NCBI RefSeq assembly: GCF_029854705.2
Contig: NZ_CP139035.1
Location: forward strand, 1,612,001-1,676,000
Length of the DNA stretch: 64,000 bases
Origin: Akkermansia sp. N21116
GTDB taxonomy: Bacteria > Verrucomicrobiota > Verrucomicrobiia > Verrucomicrobiales > Akkermansiaceae
Direction of reading: 5' to 3'
The notes under the pieces are model-generated. The model made no database searches. It was given only the letters and a program-made list of their open reading frames with translations, and was not told the DNA's origin. The first letter of the stretch is position 1; the number at the start of each line of letters is the position of its first letter. The position numbers and the translations under genes are program-made. Below, piece after piece: positions 35,138 to 45,244 of the stretch.

Positions 35138-37618
35138 TTACTTCTTGATGTTCGATTCTTCGGGTGTGACTGTTTTAGTTTCGCCGTTGACGGTGAGCTT
35201 GACAGGACGGCGAAGAGGGGACGTGAGTTTGTAGGTGGTCACTTTTCCATCCTTCCACTCGAAGTCGACGGTGATGTTTCCGCGGGCTTTGAGGCCTTTG
35301 ACTGAACCACTTGGCCATGATTTGGCTGGGGAGGGCAAGAGGGATATTTCAGGCATTTTAGTGAAATCTCCCGTGTGGGACTGGACGAGCATTTCGCACA
35401 TGGCTCCGGTGATACCATAGGTACCGTCCATTTGCATGGGGGCGTGGTTAGCCAGCATGTTGGGAAGAATATTGTGATGGAGGAGGCCTGCGACCATATC
35501 GTGGGCGCGGTCGCCTTCTTTGAAACGAGCCCAGAGGGCTGTTCTCCATGGCCAGGTCCAGGAACGGCGGGAGTCGCCGGTCGTACCGCGCCATTCGAGG
35601 GAATTGCGGGCTGCTTTGGCGAGTTCGGGCGTTTTTTCCATACTGATTTCGTTGCCGGGATAAACAGCGTACAGATGGGATGTGTGGCGGTGGTCGGTTC
35701 TGGCGATGCGGTCGATCATCCATTCCTGAAGATTGCCTTCCTTGCCGATTTTTGGCTTGGCAAGGCGGTCGCGTTTTTCAGCGAGTTCTTTGGAGAAAGC
35801 CTGGTTTCCTCCGAGGACATTGCCGGCGGTGATAGTATTGGTGAAGACATCCCAAATGAGTTGCTGGTCGTGGGAGACTCCATCTTCACGCGGCCCGTGT
35901 TCCGGAGACCATGCCTTCGGAGCGACGAGAGTGCCTTTTTTGATGTCGGCAAGTTCTTCTCGATTGATATTTTTTTCGGCACTGAAGAAACCTTCACCCT
36001 TGTCTCCGAGTTCTTTGAGATTGTCTTCCCAGAATTCGGAAACTTCCTTCATGATAGGATAGGCGACATTTTTAAGGTAATTTTTGTCGCAGGTGAAGGC
36101 GAAATGATCCCAGAGGTGGCGAGCGTACCATGCGTTACTGGGAATATTCCATTGCCAGGCGTGTCCTCCGAAGATGTTTTGGGAGGTACGGACGGTCCAT
36201 CCGCGCGTTTCTTTGCCGTTTTCAGGCTTGAATTGCTTTTTGGTGAAGTTGCGGAGCGGATCCTGCATCGCGTTGATGTAGTTGACAAGCGGGATATGGC
36301 ATTCGGAGAGGTTTGCCGGTTCTGCTCCCCAATAGCACATTTGGACGTTGATGTTATTGTGATAGTCACTGGCCCATGGAGGCGAGACCATATCGTTCCA
36401 AAGACCTTGCAGGTTGACGGGGAGGTTTCCGGGACGAGAACCGGAGATGAGCATGTAGCGTCCGTACTGGAAGAGAGTTTCCTCTAGTTCCGGATCGTTG
36501 GTTTCCACCGTATAGAGGCGTTCTTGACCAGCTCCCTTCGTGGTGTTGTTATCCAGGCGGGTTTTGTAAGCTTTCAGGCGCTTGTCGGTGGGAAGAGAGG
36601 CAAGTTCGGCGTCGGTTTTGCCGAGGTTAAGTTTGACGCGGTCGAAGAGAGCTTTGTAGTTGTCGATGTGGGCTTTCTTTAGCTCGGCAATAGGGGTTCG
36701 CAGAGCTTTTGCCATATAAAAGTTATTTTTCTTCTGGGGCGATTCGCCTTTCCAGTTTTTGGAATGGTCCATGACGTAGTCGGTTGCCATGGAAAGAATA
36801 ACGATGCATTCGCTGCCGTTTTTGACGACAAGTTTGGGGATGGTATCCAGATTGCATTCGGCGTAACGTTTTTCGTATGTGACGGAAACGTTTTTGGATC
36901 CGCCGGTAGCAGTAACGGTACCTCCTTTGGGGATAATGCTGACGACTCCTTCAAATTCTTCTCCGTTTGCCAGGGTTCCGGAGATGGTGAGCTTGTTGTT
37001 TTGCCCGGAGCTGACGGCTGTGACTTTGGCGTCGTGAGCGGGTTTGAGGATGAAGTCGGCGTTGAGCTGACCGGGTTTATCGGCTTTACAGGTCATGACG
37101 ATGACCTGGTGGGGATAGCTGGCGAAGACTTCGCGGGTGTAATTGACTCCGTTGCTGGTGTAACTTGTTTTTGCGATGCCGGTGGTAAGGTCGAGGCTGC
37201 GTTCGTAGTTTTCGGTGGGCTGGTCGTTATGGAAAGTGATGAGCAGGTCTCCGAAGGGTTGGTAAGCACCAAAATCTTCCTTTCCGGACTTGGGACCATA
37301 GTTGTAAGCATCCGTGGATACGCTTCCGCCGGTCCATAGACTGATTTCGTTGAGGGCGAGCCGTTCGATTTTATCGCCTCCAAAGACCATGGCTCCGATG
37401 CGCCCGTTTCCAATAGGCAGGGCTTCGGATTCCCATGGATTCCCGTTGTTGTTACCGGCAGTCTTTAAATTTTCCCGTCCCATGGGAGAATGTCCGTAAA
37501 GCTTGGCGGGTTGCTCGTACCAAAGGTAGTTGGAAGTGGGATGGTCGGATGAGGCGGTTGCCTGCGATGCGATGGAGCACGAGGCAAGCAGTGTGAGTGT
37601 AAATAGGGAGTTTTTCAT
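35138..37618 (-). CDS. Secreted GH95 alpha-L-fucosidase
   Basis: An inverting alpha-1,2-fucosidase-type enzyme of 826 residues from the ATG at 37618. It has a signal peptide (MKNSLFTLTLLASCSIASQ, ending near ATA). The family start is WESEALPIGNGRIGAMVFGG followed by LNEISLWTG. The active-site region is NLQGLWNDMVSPPWASDYHNNINVQMCYWG, in motif form, with the Asn and His that activate water. The later PGNEISMEKTPELAKAARNSLEWRG part is also typical. It removes terminal fucose from host glycans such as mucin H antigens. The TTG/other start at 37693 would add 25 residues before the signal. It is followed by an MFS gene on the same strand side. Confidence 0.93.
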   Translation of the reverse strand: MKNSLFTLTLLASCSIASQATASSDHPTSNYLWYEQPAKLYGHSPMGRENLKTAGNNNGNPWESEALPIGNGRIGAMVFGGDKIERLALNEISLWTGGSVSTDAYNYGPKSGKEDFGAYQPFGDLLITFHNDQPTENYERSLDLTTGIAKTSYTSNGVNYTREVFASYPHQVIVMTCKADKPGQLNADFILKPAHDAKVTAVSSGQNNKLTISGTLANGEEFEGVVSIIPKGGTVTATGGSKNVSVTYEKRYAECNLDTIPKLVVKNGSECIVILSMATDYVMDHSKNWKGESPQKKNNFYMAKALRTPIAELKKAHIDNYKALFDRVKLNLGKTDAELASLPTDKRLKAYKTRLDNNTTKGAGQERLYTVETNDPELEETLFQYGRYMLISGSRPGNLPVNLQGLWNDMVSPPWASDYHNNINVQMCYWGAEPANLSECHIPLVNYINAMQDPLRNFTKKQFKPENGKETRGWTVRTSQNIFGGHAWQWNIPSNAWYARHLWDHFAFTCDKNYLKNVAYPIMKEVSEFWEDNLKELGDKGEGFFSAEKNINREELADIKKGTLVAPKAWSPEHGPREDGVSHDQQLIWDVFTNTITAGNVLGGNQAFSKELAEKRDRLAKPKIGKEGNLQEWMIDRIARTDHRHTSHLYAVYPGNEISMEKTPELAKAARNSLEWRGTTGDSRRSWTWPWRTALWARFKEGDRAHDMVAGLLHHNILPNMLANHAPMQMDGTYGITGAMCEMLVQSHTGDFTKMPEISLLPSPAKSWPSGSVKGLKARGNITVDFEWKDGKVTTYKLTSPLRRPVKLTVNGETKTVTPEESNIKK

Positions 37619-37732
37619 TGTAAGGGGCAAGATACGGATGTCTCTTCTTGTTATTAGCACATGAACTGGGCTCGGGCCAAACAAATCTTGCATGGATACC
37701 TCGAAACTGCGTCATGGGTATGTCCCCATGTT

Positions 37733-38902
37733 TTAAAACTTCCTGAGTTTCGGCGCGATGAGCGTGGTCATGAAGCCGATGACAGCAATCAGGACAAAGG
37801 ACCAGCGGAGGCTGGAGGCATGGGCGATGAAGCCAATGATGGGGGGGCCGATCAGGAATCCCAGGAAACCGATGCTGGATACGGTTGCGATGGCGACGCT
37901 GGGGATCATGGCTTTGGAACGTCCGGCCAGACTGTAACACATGGGAATAATGGATGACGTGCCGAAGCCGACGAGGGCAAATCCGAGCGACGAGACAATG
38001 ATGTGAGGATAAAGGACGGAAAGAATGAGACCGGCGGCTATGGTGACGCCGCTGATCTGGAGGATGGGGATGACGCCGAAACGGATGATCAGGCGGTCGG
38101 CTGTAAAGCGCCCTATAGCCATGGTACACATGAAGGCAATGTAACCGAGGCGGACAAGGTCGGGGCCGGGATTGATGACGCTTTCGAAGTAAACGCCGCT
38201 CCAGTCGAACATGGTTCCTTCGGAGACCATGCTGCCGAAAGCAATGACTCCCAGAAGGAAGACGTATTTGTCCGGTTTGGTGAAGATTTTCTTTTTGCCG
38301 TTTGGTGTTGTTGCTCCGTTTGTTTTAGGGTCCCGGGGGAGCATGAAGGGATGCATGGCGAGAAGGAGGACGATACAGAAGGCAAAGATGAAACAGAAGT
38401 GTTCCAGAGGCTTAAGATGACAACTGACCATCCAGGTACTGATGAGACCGCCTATAAATCCGGCCAGACTCCACAATCCGTGAAATCTTGCCATGATGCT
38501 GCGTTTGTAGAGACGTTCGACGCCGACGCCCTGTGTATTGATGGAAATGTTGCTAAGGTTGGCCGCCATCCCGAAGAGGAAGAGGGCTGCCGTCAATTCA
38601 GTGACATTTCGTGCCAGCCCCAGTAGAACGAGGGTACCCGGGTAAAGGATCGCGGCGAGGGTGACCATTTTCCGGCTGCCGTATTTACCGACGGCATAAC
38701 CTGAAAAGGCCATGGCTGTCATTTGTCCTAAAGGGATAATGAAGAGGAGGCTGCCCAGTGCGGCATCGTTGAGATGAAGGGCTTGTTTGATGTCGGGAAT
38801 GCGGCTTGCCCAGCTGGCGAAGACGAGACCCTGAATAAAGTAGAAGGCGCAGGCAGAAAGACGATAGTACCCGGGAACGGTGTGTGGAAGGGGAGTATTC
38901 AT
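37733..38902 (-). CDS. MFS transporter (YbjJ-like)
   Basis: A 389-residue major facilitator with 11 or 12 membrane segments. The first helix pair reads FYFIQGLVFASWASRIPDIKQ in type, and the GYAVGKYGSRKM loop is the usual MFS loop-2 motif. It looks closest to the YbjJ-like group, whose substrates are unknown. It lies upstream of GH95 on the same strand, 114 bp away, so import of a released sugar such as fucose is possible, but it is not a recognisable FucP. The start at 38902 is the ATG of MNTPLPHTV. Confidence 0.82.
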   Translation of the reverse strand: MNTPLPHTVPGYYRLSACAFYFIQGLVFASWASRIPDIKQALHLNDAALGSLLFIIPLGQMTAMAFSGYAVGKYGSRKMVTLAAILYPGTLVLLGLARNVTELTAALFLFGMAANLSNISINTQGVGVERLYKRSIMARFHGLWSLAGFIGGLISTWMVSCHLKPLEHFCFIFAFCIVLLLAMHPFMLPRDPKTNGATTPNGKKKIFTKPDKYVFLLGVIAFGSMVSEGTMFDWSGVYFESVINPGPDLVRLGYIAFMCTMAIGRFTADRLIIRFGVIPILQISGVTIAAGLILSVLYPHIIVSSLGFALVGFGTSSIIPMCYSLAGRSKAMIPSVAIATVSSIGFLGFLIGPPIIGFIAHASSLRWSFVLIAVIGFMTTLIAPKLRKF

Positions 38903-38961
38903 GTCCTCGACCAGGGAAAGCTACGGTTCCCGGATGGTTGGAACAAGTCCAAAATGAGGCC

Positions 38962-39513
38962 TTATGTCATGCGATGGGACGGAGTGTTTTCCGGCATGTC
39001 GGAAGGCGGTTGGGCTCCCTGGCTGACAGGAATGAGTTCGGCAATGTTGTATCCGGAGTTTCTGGCGATTTCCACCATGGTGTCCCAGGTTTCGGAGGAA
39101 ACAGATGGCATTCTGGAGAGAAACCACAGATAATCGGACCTCCCCCCCGAGATGACGGCCCATTTGTAGTCCTTGTCGAGTCCGAGGATGCGATATGCCC
39201 CTCCGATGAGGGGGACGAAATATACGCGGAAGTAGTTCGACGGTTTTTGTTGGATGGCGGTAGCCTGGTTTTCCTTCCAGCATTTTTGAACAGGGTCGTA
39301 TCCTCGGTTGATGACGAGTATTTTGCCGTCTTCCCTCCGGGTGTAATTGGCAGTGACTCGTGCCAGTCCGCGTTCGAAGAAATGATCCAGGCGGGCGATT
39401 TCGTACCAATGCCCTGTATAACGGTTCAGGTCGAAGTCCGGCATGGGCGGGACATGAATGTCGATGACGCCTGCCCGGCGGATGGAAGAACGGATGGTGG
39501 AGAACAGTTTCAT
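38962..39513 (-). CDS. Lipocalin family protein (Blc-like)
   Basis: A 183-residue lipocalin of the bacterial Blc type. The motif after the start is FDLNRYTGHWYEIARLDHFFERG (GxWYEIAR is the family signature), followed by NRGYDPVQKCWKE, NYFRVYFVPLIGGAYRILGL and WFLSRMPSV. Bacterial lipocalins bind lipids or lysophospholipids. No clear signal peptide is seen: the first 16 residues are basic and only weakly hydrophobic, so its location is unclear. The ATG overlaps the stop of the upstream pyrimidine-dimer glycosylase gene by 4 bp. Confidence 0.9.
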   Translation of the reverse strand: MKLFSTIRSSIRRAGVIDIHVPPMPDFDLNRYTGHWYEIARLDHFFERGLARVTANYTRREDGKILVINRGYDPVQKCWKENQATAIQQKPSNYFRVYFVPLIGGAYRILGLDKDYKWAVISGGRSDYLWFLSRMPSVSSETWDTMVEIARNSGYNIAELIPVSQGAQPPSDMPENTPSHRMT

Positions 39514-39956
39514 GACGATCGGCTTCTATCGATAATTTCCCAGTCGCAGACGGAACCCTCTATAATGTAGAACAAAGGATGCGGTTGTACAACGGATATT
39601 TCCCTGAGTTTAAACCATTGGTGCGGGGTGCGAAATTTCAGTTTGCCCATGAGATGCCGGAATTCGTAGTCCAACTGCCCGCCGGGTAGCGGGATGTGCC
39701 GGGTGAGGTCATGGCAGTGGATTTTATCCTTGTTGAAACGGAATCCTCGGCGGATGGCTTCTTCGTAAACGCAGGTGAGGTACCCGTCGAGGAGATCGAC
39801 GGGATCGGGGTGGTGTTTGAACCGTTCCAATTGAGGATGGTTGCGGTAGCCTCGTGTATTTCCGGAGAGGACTTTCCTGGCGAGAAGCCCCTCCCTCCAT
39901 AGGGCGACAAGTCCTGCGGAATCAAGGTATGATGGATGGAGGGACCAGAGTCTCAT
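39510..39956 (-). CDS. Pyrimidine-dimer DNA glycosylase family protein
   Basis: A 148-residue protein of the pyrimidine-dimer DNA glycosylase family (related to T4 endonuclease V), which starts repair of UV lesions. The family start is visible as MRLWSLHPSYLDSAGLVALWREGLLARKV, in motif form RLWSLHPxYLD and REGLLAxKVL, then RGYRNHPQLERFK. The catalytic proline- or lysine-based centre is not confirmed here. It overlaps the lipocalin gene by 4 bp on the same strand, so the two are probably co-translated. Confidence 0.85.
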   Translation of the reverse strand: MRLWSLHPSYLDSAGLVALWREGLLARKVLSGNTRGYRNHPQLERFKHHPDPVDLLDGYLTCVYEEAIRRGFRFNKDKIHCHDLTRHIPLPGGQLDYEFRHLMGKLKFRTPHQWFKLREISVVQPHPLFYIIEGSVCDWEIIDRSRSS

Positions 39957-40020
39957 GGAAATGAGACAATGGTAGACGACTTTCTGTTAGGCTGTATGAA
40001 ATACTTTTGCTTCTCGGAAG

Positions 40021-41247
40021 ATGCTGTGGGATAGTCGCTCCGCAATGACCGGCAGTCCAGTAATTCGCAAAACGATGGTTTTTGTCCTGATCGCTTTATT
40101 TTTGGGTCAGTACGGAGCGGGAATGTACGATTTGGTGTTTAGTAATTTCTTGCGTGACGCTCATCATTTGAATGCCGAGGAACGTGGTTTTCTGGAGTTG
40201 CCCCGTGAGTTGCCGGGCATTTTGACTCTATTTGTGACAAGTGCCCTGTTTTTTATGAATGAGGTACGCATAGCTTCCGTGGCGTGTCTGTTGATGACGG
40301 CGGGTATGCTGGTACTTTCCCGGCTGGATGATGCGTGCAGCATGTGGACGTTGTCGGCATGGATCATGCTGGTGAGTCTTGGTCAGCATATTCTGATGGG
40401 GACGATTGATTCCATCGTCATGCACACGGCACGTCCGGAAAACAGGAGCCTCAGACTGGGGCAGATGAAGGCGCTGGGAACGGCTGCCTCATTGCTGGGG
40501 GCTCTGGTGGTGTGGATTAAATGGAAATTCAACACTTCGTTCGGGGTTGATTTTACGGTGACGGCTTTGGTGTGCCTGGTTGCCGCATTGTTTCTTTCCC
40601 GCGTGAAAACTCCTGTGTTTCCGAAGCGCAGGGGATGGCGGGAGTGTTTTATGTTCCGCAAGCGCTACAAGGTGTATTATTCACTGGAAATTCTGCACGG
40701 TATCCGCAAACAATTGTATCTGACATTCGGATTCTGGCTGATGGTCAGTACTCTGCAACAGAGCCCAACTCAGATGGGACGTACGCTTTTGCTGGCCGGG
40801 GTCATCGGGTTGGTGACTCAACCGTTGATTGGTTGGAGTATCAAGAAGTATGGTGAGCGCAATGTGACGATTTTCGATAGCATTGCTCTTTCCCTTCTTT
40901 GCCTGGCATATGCTTTTGCCCCGTCTGTTCTTTCCCATCAGTGGGCAGTTGGGGTGGTGACTGCTTGTTTCGTTCTGGACAACCTCTTGTTTGCCATGGG
41001 GATGGCCCGCAGTACCTATGTGGCCCGCATCAGTGAAAAACCAGAGGATATCAGCTCTTGCATTTACACGGGAATCGCCGTGAACCATGTGGCATCTATT
41101 GCCTACGGCATTATCGGCGGGCTGATTTGGACGTATACGGGTGGCCCCCAGGCCGTGTTCCTGATCGGTGGACTGGCAACGGTTGGAGCCGGTTTGGTGG
41201 CTCGGAAGATGGAAAAAGGGACGATTCTGCCGACTCCGGCTGCTTAA
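40021..41247 (+). CDS. MFS transporter
   Basis: A 408-residue major facilitator with about 12 membrane segments. The first part reads LIALFLGQYGAGMYDLVFSNFLRD, and a typical loop is NRSLRLGQMKALGTAASLLGALV. Substrate unknown; it is not recognisable as a specific sugar carrier. The ATG at 40021 is chosen; an ATG eight codons later is a possible alternative. A hairpin terminator follows the stop. It is divergent from the pyrimidine-dimer glycosylase gene and convergent with hisC. Confidence 0.8.
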   Translation: MLWDSRSAMTGSPVIRKTMVFVLIALFLGQYGAGMYDLVFSNFLRDAHHLNAEERGFLELPRELPGILTLFVTSALFFMNEVRIASVACLLMTAGMLVLSRLDDACSMWTLSAWIMLVSLGQHILMGTIDSIVMHTARPENRSLRLGQMKALGTAASLLGALVVWIKWKFNTSFGVDFTVTALVCLVAALFLSRVKTPVFPKRRGWRECFMFRKRYKVYYSLEILHGIRKQLYLTFGFWLMVSTLQQSPTQMGRTLLLAGVIGLVTQPLIGWSIKKYGERNVTIFDSIALSLLCLAYAFAPSVLSHQWAVGVVTACFVLDNLLFAMGMARSTYVARISEKPEDISSCIYTGIAVNHVASIAYGIIGGLIWTYTGGPQAVFLIGGLATVGAGLVARKMEKGTILPTPAA

Positions 41248-41282
41248 AAACATCCCCGGATCCTTGCCGGACTCCGGGGATG
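41246..41282. terminator. Terminator between the MFS gene and hisC
   Basis: A 10-bp perfect stem (CATCCCCGGA at 41251-41260, TCCGGGGATG at 41273-41282) lies right after the MFS stop. AAAAA at 41246-41250 gives a T run on the minus strand, so it best serves hisC. Confidence 0.75.
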
Positions 41283-41336
41283 ATTGGAAGCGGTTCTGTT
41301 TTCGTCTGTTTCGGTTGGGCGGGAATGTATGACGAC

Positions 41337-42437
41337 TTATTTGCCGAGGACAGCTCTAAGTACCTCCAGGCACTTGGTATTTTCCTGCGGCAAGCCGATG
41401 GTGATGCGGATCCATTCCGGTAGGCCGTATCCGTCCTGGGCACGTGTGATGACGCCTTGTCGGAGCATGTCCTGGAAGACCTTGCGACCTTCTCCCACTT
41501 TGACGAGGACGAAGTTGCCCTGGCTCGGGATCCATTCCAGCCCCATGTCGGCAAAAGCCTGCTCGTAGCGCTTCATTTCTTTACGGTTATTGTCAACTGT
41601 CCTGCGGATATGCTCTTGGTCTTCCAGAGCGACGAGAGCCGCTTCCTGGGCGACGATATGAGCGTTGAAGGGCGTTCTTGTCTTGTGCAGAAGGGAACAG
41701 ATGGATTGGGGAGCCAGCCCGAAACCGATGCGGAGACCAGCGAGGCCGTATACCTTGGAGAAAGTGCGCAGGACAACGACGTTGCGACCTTCTCGGACAT
41801 ATTTCAACGTGTCTGCGGGAGAGTCGCAGAACTCGTGGTAGGCTTCGTCAAAACAAACGACGACATGATCGGGGACTTTGGCCATGAAATCGTCGATTTC
41901 TTGTTGGGTGACGACTGTGCCGATGGGATTGGTCGGATTGGTGATGAAGACGATACGCGTTTTGTCCGTGATTGCATGGAGGAAACCCTGCAGATCGTGG
42001 GTCCAATCCGGTTTGTTGGGGACTTCTACATAGGAGGCTCCGAACAATTTGGCCATGATGGGATACATGGAAAAAGCGTGACGGGCGGCAACGACCTCCG
42101 TGTCTTTGTTCAAGAAGGCATGGCAGACGAGTTCGATGATTTCGCTGCTGCCGCTGCCGACAGCCGTTTCCTCAAAGCGGACGCCGTAACGGTCGGCGAT
42201 GGCGGAGCGGAGTCTGAATGCGGCGCCATCGGGGTAGATATGGACTTGCCCGGCAATTTTTCGAATGGCTTCGATAGCCTTCGGAGACGGCCCCAGAGGG
42301 TTCTCATTGGAAGCCAGTTTGACGATATCTTCGGGTTTTAGACCCAGTTCGCGGGCTGTTTCTTCGATCGGTTTTCCCGGTTCATACGCCACGAGATCCA
42401 GCACTTGCGGATTGGCATATTGTTCGATTCTGCTCAT
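41337..42437 (-). CDS. hisC: Histidinol-phosphate aminotransferase
   Basis: A class I/II PLP aminotransferase of the HisC type, 366 residues from the ATG at 42437. The family start is visible in YEPGKPIEETARELGLKPEDIVKLASNENPLGPSP (motif ASNENPLGPS). The PLP site reads RTFSKVYGLAGLRIGFG, with the catalytic Lys in FSKVYG, and VFITNPTNPIGT precedes it. It converts imidazole acetol phosphate to histidinol phosphate in histidine synthesis; some members also act on aromatic amino acids. No other his genes are nearby. Confidence 0.93.
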   Translation of the reverse strand: MSRIEQYANPQVLDLVAYEPGKPIEETARELGLKPEDIVKLASNENPLGPSPKAIEAIRKIAGQVHIYPDGAAFRLRSAIADRYGVRFEETAVGSGSSEIIELVCHAFLNKDTEVVAARHAFSMYPIMAKLFGASYVEVPNKPDWTHDLQGFLHAITDKTRIVFITNPTNPIGTVVTQQEIDDFMAKVPDHVVVCFDEAYHEFCDSPADTLKYVREGRNVVVLRTFSKVYGLAGLRIGFGLAPQSICSLLHKTRTPFNAHIVAQEAALVALEDQEHIRRTVDNNRKEMKRYEQAFADMGLEWIPSQGNFVLVKVGEGRKVFQDMLRQGVITRAQDGYGLPEWIRITIGLPQENTKCLEVLRAVLGK

Positions 42438-42561
42438 ACAGGCAAGAACTCTATGCTTCCTGTGCATCTATCTCAATACTAATGTCCTGAAAATATGGCA
42501 GCAACCCAGGCAGGGAAACAGAGATTGTGTAAGGTGGGAGTTTTGCTTTTTATGAGATGCA

Positions 42562-42602
42562 CCAACGCCGCTTCACGAATTTATTCCGTGAAGCGGCGTT
42601 GG
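42562..42602 (-). terminator. Strong hairpin terminator after GH20
   Basis: A perfect 16-bp inverted repeat (CCAACGCCGCTTCACG at 42562-42577 with CGTGAAGCGGCGTTGG at 42587-42602) lies 35 bp past the GH20 stop. The T run after it on the minus strand is weak. Confidence 0.72.
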
Positions 42603-42637
42603 TAGTTGGAAACAAGTAAAATCAGTGGCCTTGACTT

Positions 42638-44896
42638 TTATGGCAGAACACTGAGGTTGTACACTTTGCCTTGGAAGGAGGAACCGAGAACCTGCAGAGG
42701 CAGGATAAAGGTAGAACGCAGTCCTTTGGTCCGAGGTGCAAAGTTTTCATCCGGATTGCGGAAGCTTTTAAGCACCATGGTGCCGGCAGGCTGGCCGTCA
42801 ATCAGGAGCTGGGTCTTCTCCGGCTCTCCGATGAGTTCCAGTTTGACTTTTTTCCCGACGGGTAATTTGGCCCCGAAGGAAAATTCCAGGGAATCATCAC
42901 GTCTGAAACCGATGGTGCCGTCTTTCATGACAGCCAGTAACTCGCCTTCCGGAGCGGATAACAGGACTTGTTCCTTGCCTTGCGGAGCAGAGGCCAGCTC
43001 AAGCTCCATGGTAAGGTGGTAATTGGGGCCGAGAGAGGGTCGGGCTAGTTTTTGGGGTAATTTTCCGGGAGTAATGGAGAACGGTTGTGCGTTCTTCCAT
43101 TTATAGAGTGGATTGGTACGGGGAGCATTTCCGATGGCAGACACAAGTTCCCGATGCTGTTCGAAAGAATCCGGAGTTTTGGCTTTTCCCCACATCTTTT
43201 GGCTGAGTACATCAATGGAACCGGAAATCGTGTTCCAGATATCATAGGGGGCATATCCCGAATGCTTCAGATCTGTTTCATCATTCCAGATGGCAAAGGT
43301 GGAACCGATAAGCTGAGGGTGGCCGGAGGGCAGTGTTTCATTACCGATGCGATTGGGAATCCAGTTTTCGTAGATTCCCTTGTGGTTTCTGTCCATGCGG
43401 TAATAGTTGGCGTAGGGGACGATGTAGAGTGCGCCGTCGTTGGTATTAATAACGTTGTAACCGAGGTTGACTGCTTCCCATGCCTTCATCCATCCCGCAC
43501 TCCAGAGGTTCATTTGAACGCCCTTGACTACGACGGGCGTCTTGCCGGGTTTGGCGCTGAGGCTTCCCCAGATACGCGGGGTATAACCGCGCTTGAGAGC
43601 ATGATTGAGCACGAAATCGGCGAAGTGGCGGTAGTCTTCCTTGTCTCCGTAGAATTCGTCTGCTCCTACGTGTACTACATCGCACCCGGCAAACACCGGA
43701 CGTCCCAGTTTGGGATCTTTCATCAAATACTCGTCAAATACCTTGCCTACAAAATCGAGAGTCTCCGGATTGGCTGCATCCAACATCTCGCAGCGGCGCT
43801 TTTCATGGTTCATAGGGCCTTTGTAAATGAGATCCGGACGCACCCGTGTGAAGGAGAGGGCGTGTCCGGGAGTATCGAATTCCGGTACGATATGGACGCC
43901 GTGCCGCTTGGCGTAAGCAATCAGCTCTGCGAAATCCTTTTTGGTGTAGAACAGGTCTTTTGCCGTGAGGGGCGTTCCGTCTTTCCCTTTCATATTGGAT
44001 TCCAGACGAAAGGCGGAGTAGCTTTCCTTGAATGGATCAAGTCCCTTGTCTACGTATTGTTCATGAAAGATGTAGTTGTTGTTGATGACCAGGTGAAGAT
44101 CGTTCATCTTGTACCAGGACATGGTGCGGATTACTTCCTTGATATAGCTGAGAGGGTAGGGAGTGCGAGCTATATCAAGCATGAATCCGCGTACCTGGTA
44201 CCGGGGGAAATCCACGGCTTCGCCACAAGGCACGCTTTCAGGATTCTGGCGTAGCATTTGCAGAAGAGTGCGTGTTCCCCAGTACAGACCGGTTATGGAA
44301 ACCGCTTCAATACGGATACCGTTGGCAGTTACAAAAAGTTTATAGCCTTCCTGGCCGATATTGCTTCCTTTCAACAGGGAAAAAGAAATGTCCGCTTTGG
44401 ATCCTGGGGAAACGAGCTTGACCTTACGGCCCAGCACGTCTTCCATATCGGCTGCAACAAGTTTCGAAAACTCATTTTCCCGGCAGGCGATGGTGATGGT
44501 ATCGCCCGGTTTATATTCTCCCTGGCCTCCCTTCCATTGCAAAATCTCCGGAATGACATGGGGTTTGGGGTTGCCCTGTTCGGCTTCGGGGGCCTTGAGT
44601 ATGATTTCATAGTCTTTGCTGATGGCCTCTTTGCCGTCCTTGGTTACTTTGAAGCTGATATTGACCGGTGTATCTGAAATGACGGGTGATATATCACCCT
44701 TGCTGTTAATGATTTGCTCATAGTCAGCTCCCAAAATTTTAATCTGGGCACCGGGAGCTACTGGCATAGGAAATCGCTTTGTTCCGGCTTTGATCTGCGG
44801 AATGGAAAGAGTATCTGCAATTTGCTGAACATCCTGTCCCATTAGCGGAGAAACGGCCCATGCGGCAAGCATGATGATGAATATGTTTTTTTTCAT
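42638..44896 (-). CDS. Secreted GH20 beta-N-acetylhexosaminidase
   Basis: A 752-residue enzyme that cleaves terminal beta-linked GlcNAc or GalNAc by substrate-assisted catalysis. It has a signal peptide ([20 protein letters not shown]). The GH20 N-terminal domain (about 120-215) is followed by the barrel. [28 protein letters not shown] and the catalytic pair D-E in VVHVGADEF, around residue 411, are all present. Trp motifs RIWGSLS and MNLWSAGW follow. The last 120 residues look like a beta-sandwich, LamG or carbohydrate-binding-like ([19 protein letters not shown]). Target is probably mucin hexosamines. Confidence 0.93.
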   Translation of the reverse strand: MKKNIFIIMLAAWAVSPLMGQDVQQIADTLSIPQIKAGTKRFPMPVAPGAQIKILGADYEQIINSKGDISPVISDTPVNISFKVTKDGKEAISKDYEIILKAPEAEQGNPKPHVIPEILQWKGGQGEYKPGDTITIACRENEFSKLVAADMEDVLGRKVKLVSPGSKADISFSLLKGSNIGQEGYKLFVTANGIRIEAVSITGLYWGTRTLLQMLRQNPESVPCGEAVDFPRYQVRGFMLDIARTPYPLSYIKEVIRTMSWYKMNDLHLVINNNYIFHEQYVDKGLDPFKESYSAFRLESNMKGKDGTPLTAKDLFYTKKDFAELIAYAKRHGVHIVPEFDTPGHALSFTRVRPDLIYKGPMNHEKRRCEMLDAANPETLDFVGKVFDEYLMKDPKLGRPVFAGCDVVHVGADEFYGDKEDYRHFADFVLNHALKRGYTPRIWGSLSAKPGKTPVVVKGVQMNLWSAGWMKAWEAVNLGYNVINTNDGALYIVPYANYYRMDRNHKGIYENWIPNRIGNETLPSGHPQLIGSTFAIWNDETDLKHSGYAPYDIWNTISGSIDVLSQKMWGKAKTPDSFEQHRELVSAIGNAPRTNPLYKWKNAQPFSITPGKLPQKLARPSLGPNYHLTMELELASAPQGKEQVLLSAPEGELLAVMKDGTIGFRRDDSLEFSFGAKLPVGKKVKLELIGEPEKTQLLIDGQPAGTMVLKSFRNPDENFAPRTKGLRSTFILPLQVLGSSFQGKVYNLSVLP

Positions 44897-45244
44897 TTTT
44901 TTGTGTCGTTTCAGAGGAGAGAAAGATCCGTTTTGTTTTTTAATTACGCGATGTTAATGTATTTCTTACATAGAAAGCAACTAAAAGTTCATCCAGTATC
45001 CGTTACGGTAGAGGGCTTCCTGGTTGACCGTCGTGTCCGGTATTTCCTCAATGCCGTCAAACGGGTCAGTCCCTTTTTTGTCCTAAGATTGATGATTTAA
45101 GCGCACTAAACGATGAATTCTTAATGTAGAAGAGTCTGTCGGAATGCAAGGCATGCCATGTTGTTTTTGGGATCTCCAAGGGAGCAAAACGACTTGCTGT
45201 TTTTATTGACCTGTCTCGCTTTTTTTCTATATTGATAATAAGTC
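44897..45244. other. Intergenic region, 348 bp, promoter region of the divergent genes
   Basis: No gene is supported here. It lies between the start of GH20 (minus) and the start of the first member of the tandem family (plus), so it must hold the promoters of both. A -35/-10 pair for the plus strand is listed separately. A short frame on the plus strand reads without any recognisable motif. Confidence 0.6.
45206..45233 (+). promoter_or_regulatory. Candidate promoter of the tandem paralogue cluster
   Basis: TTGACC at 45206-45211 and TATATT at 45228-45233 are separated by 16 bp. The expected transcription start falls around 45240, only about 5 bp before the ATG at 45245, so the message would be almost leaderless. 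No Shine-Dalgarno sequence is seen. Confidence 0.5.

Noticed and set aside
35375-36487. Open frame of about 370 codons opposite the GH95 fucosidase
   Set aside because: Same reasoning: the GH95 motifs on the minus strand are decisive.
44903-45100. 65-codon frame in the gap before the tandem cluster
   Set aside because: It overlaps the region that must hold the GH20 promoter, has no Shine-Dalgarno site and no recognisable composition.
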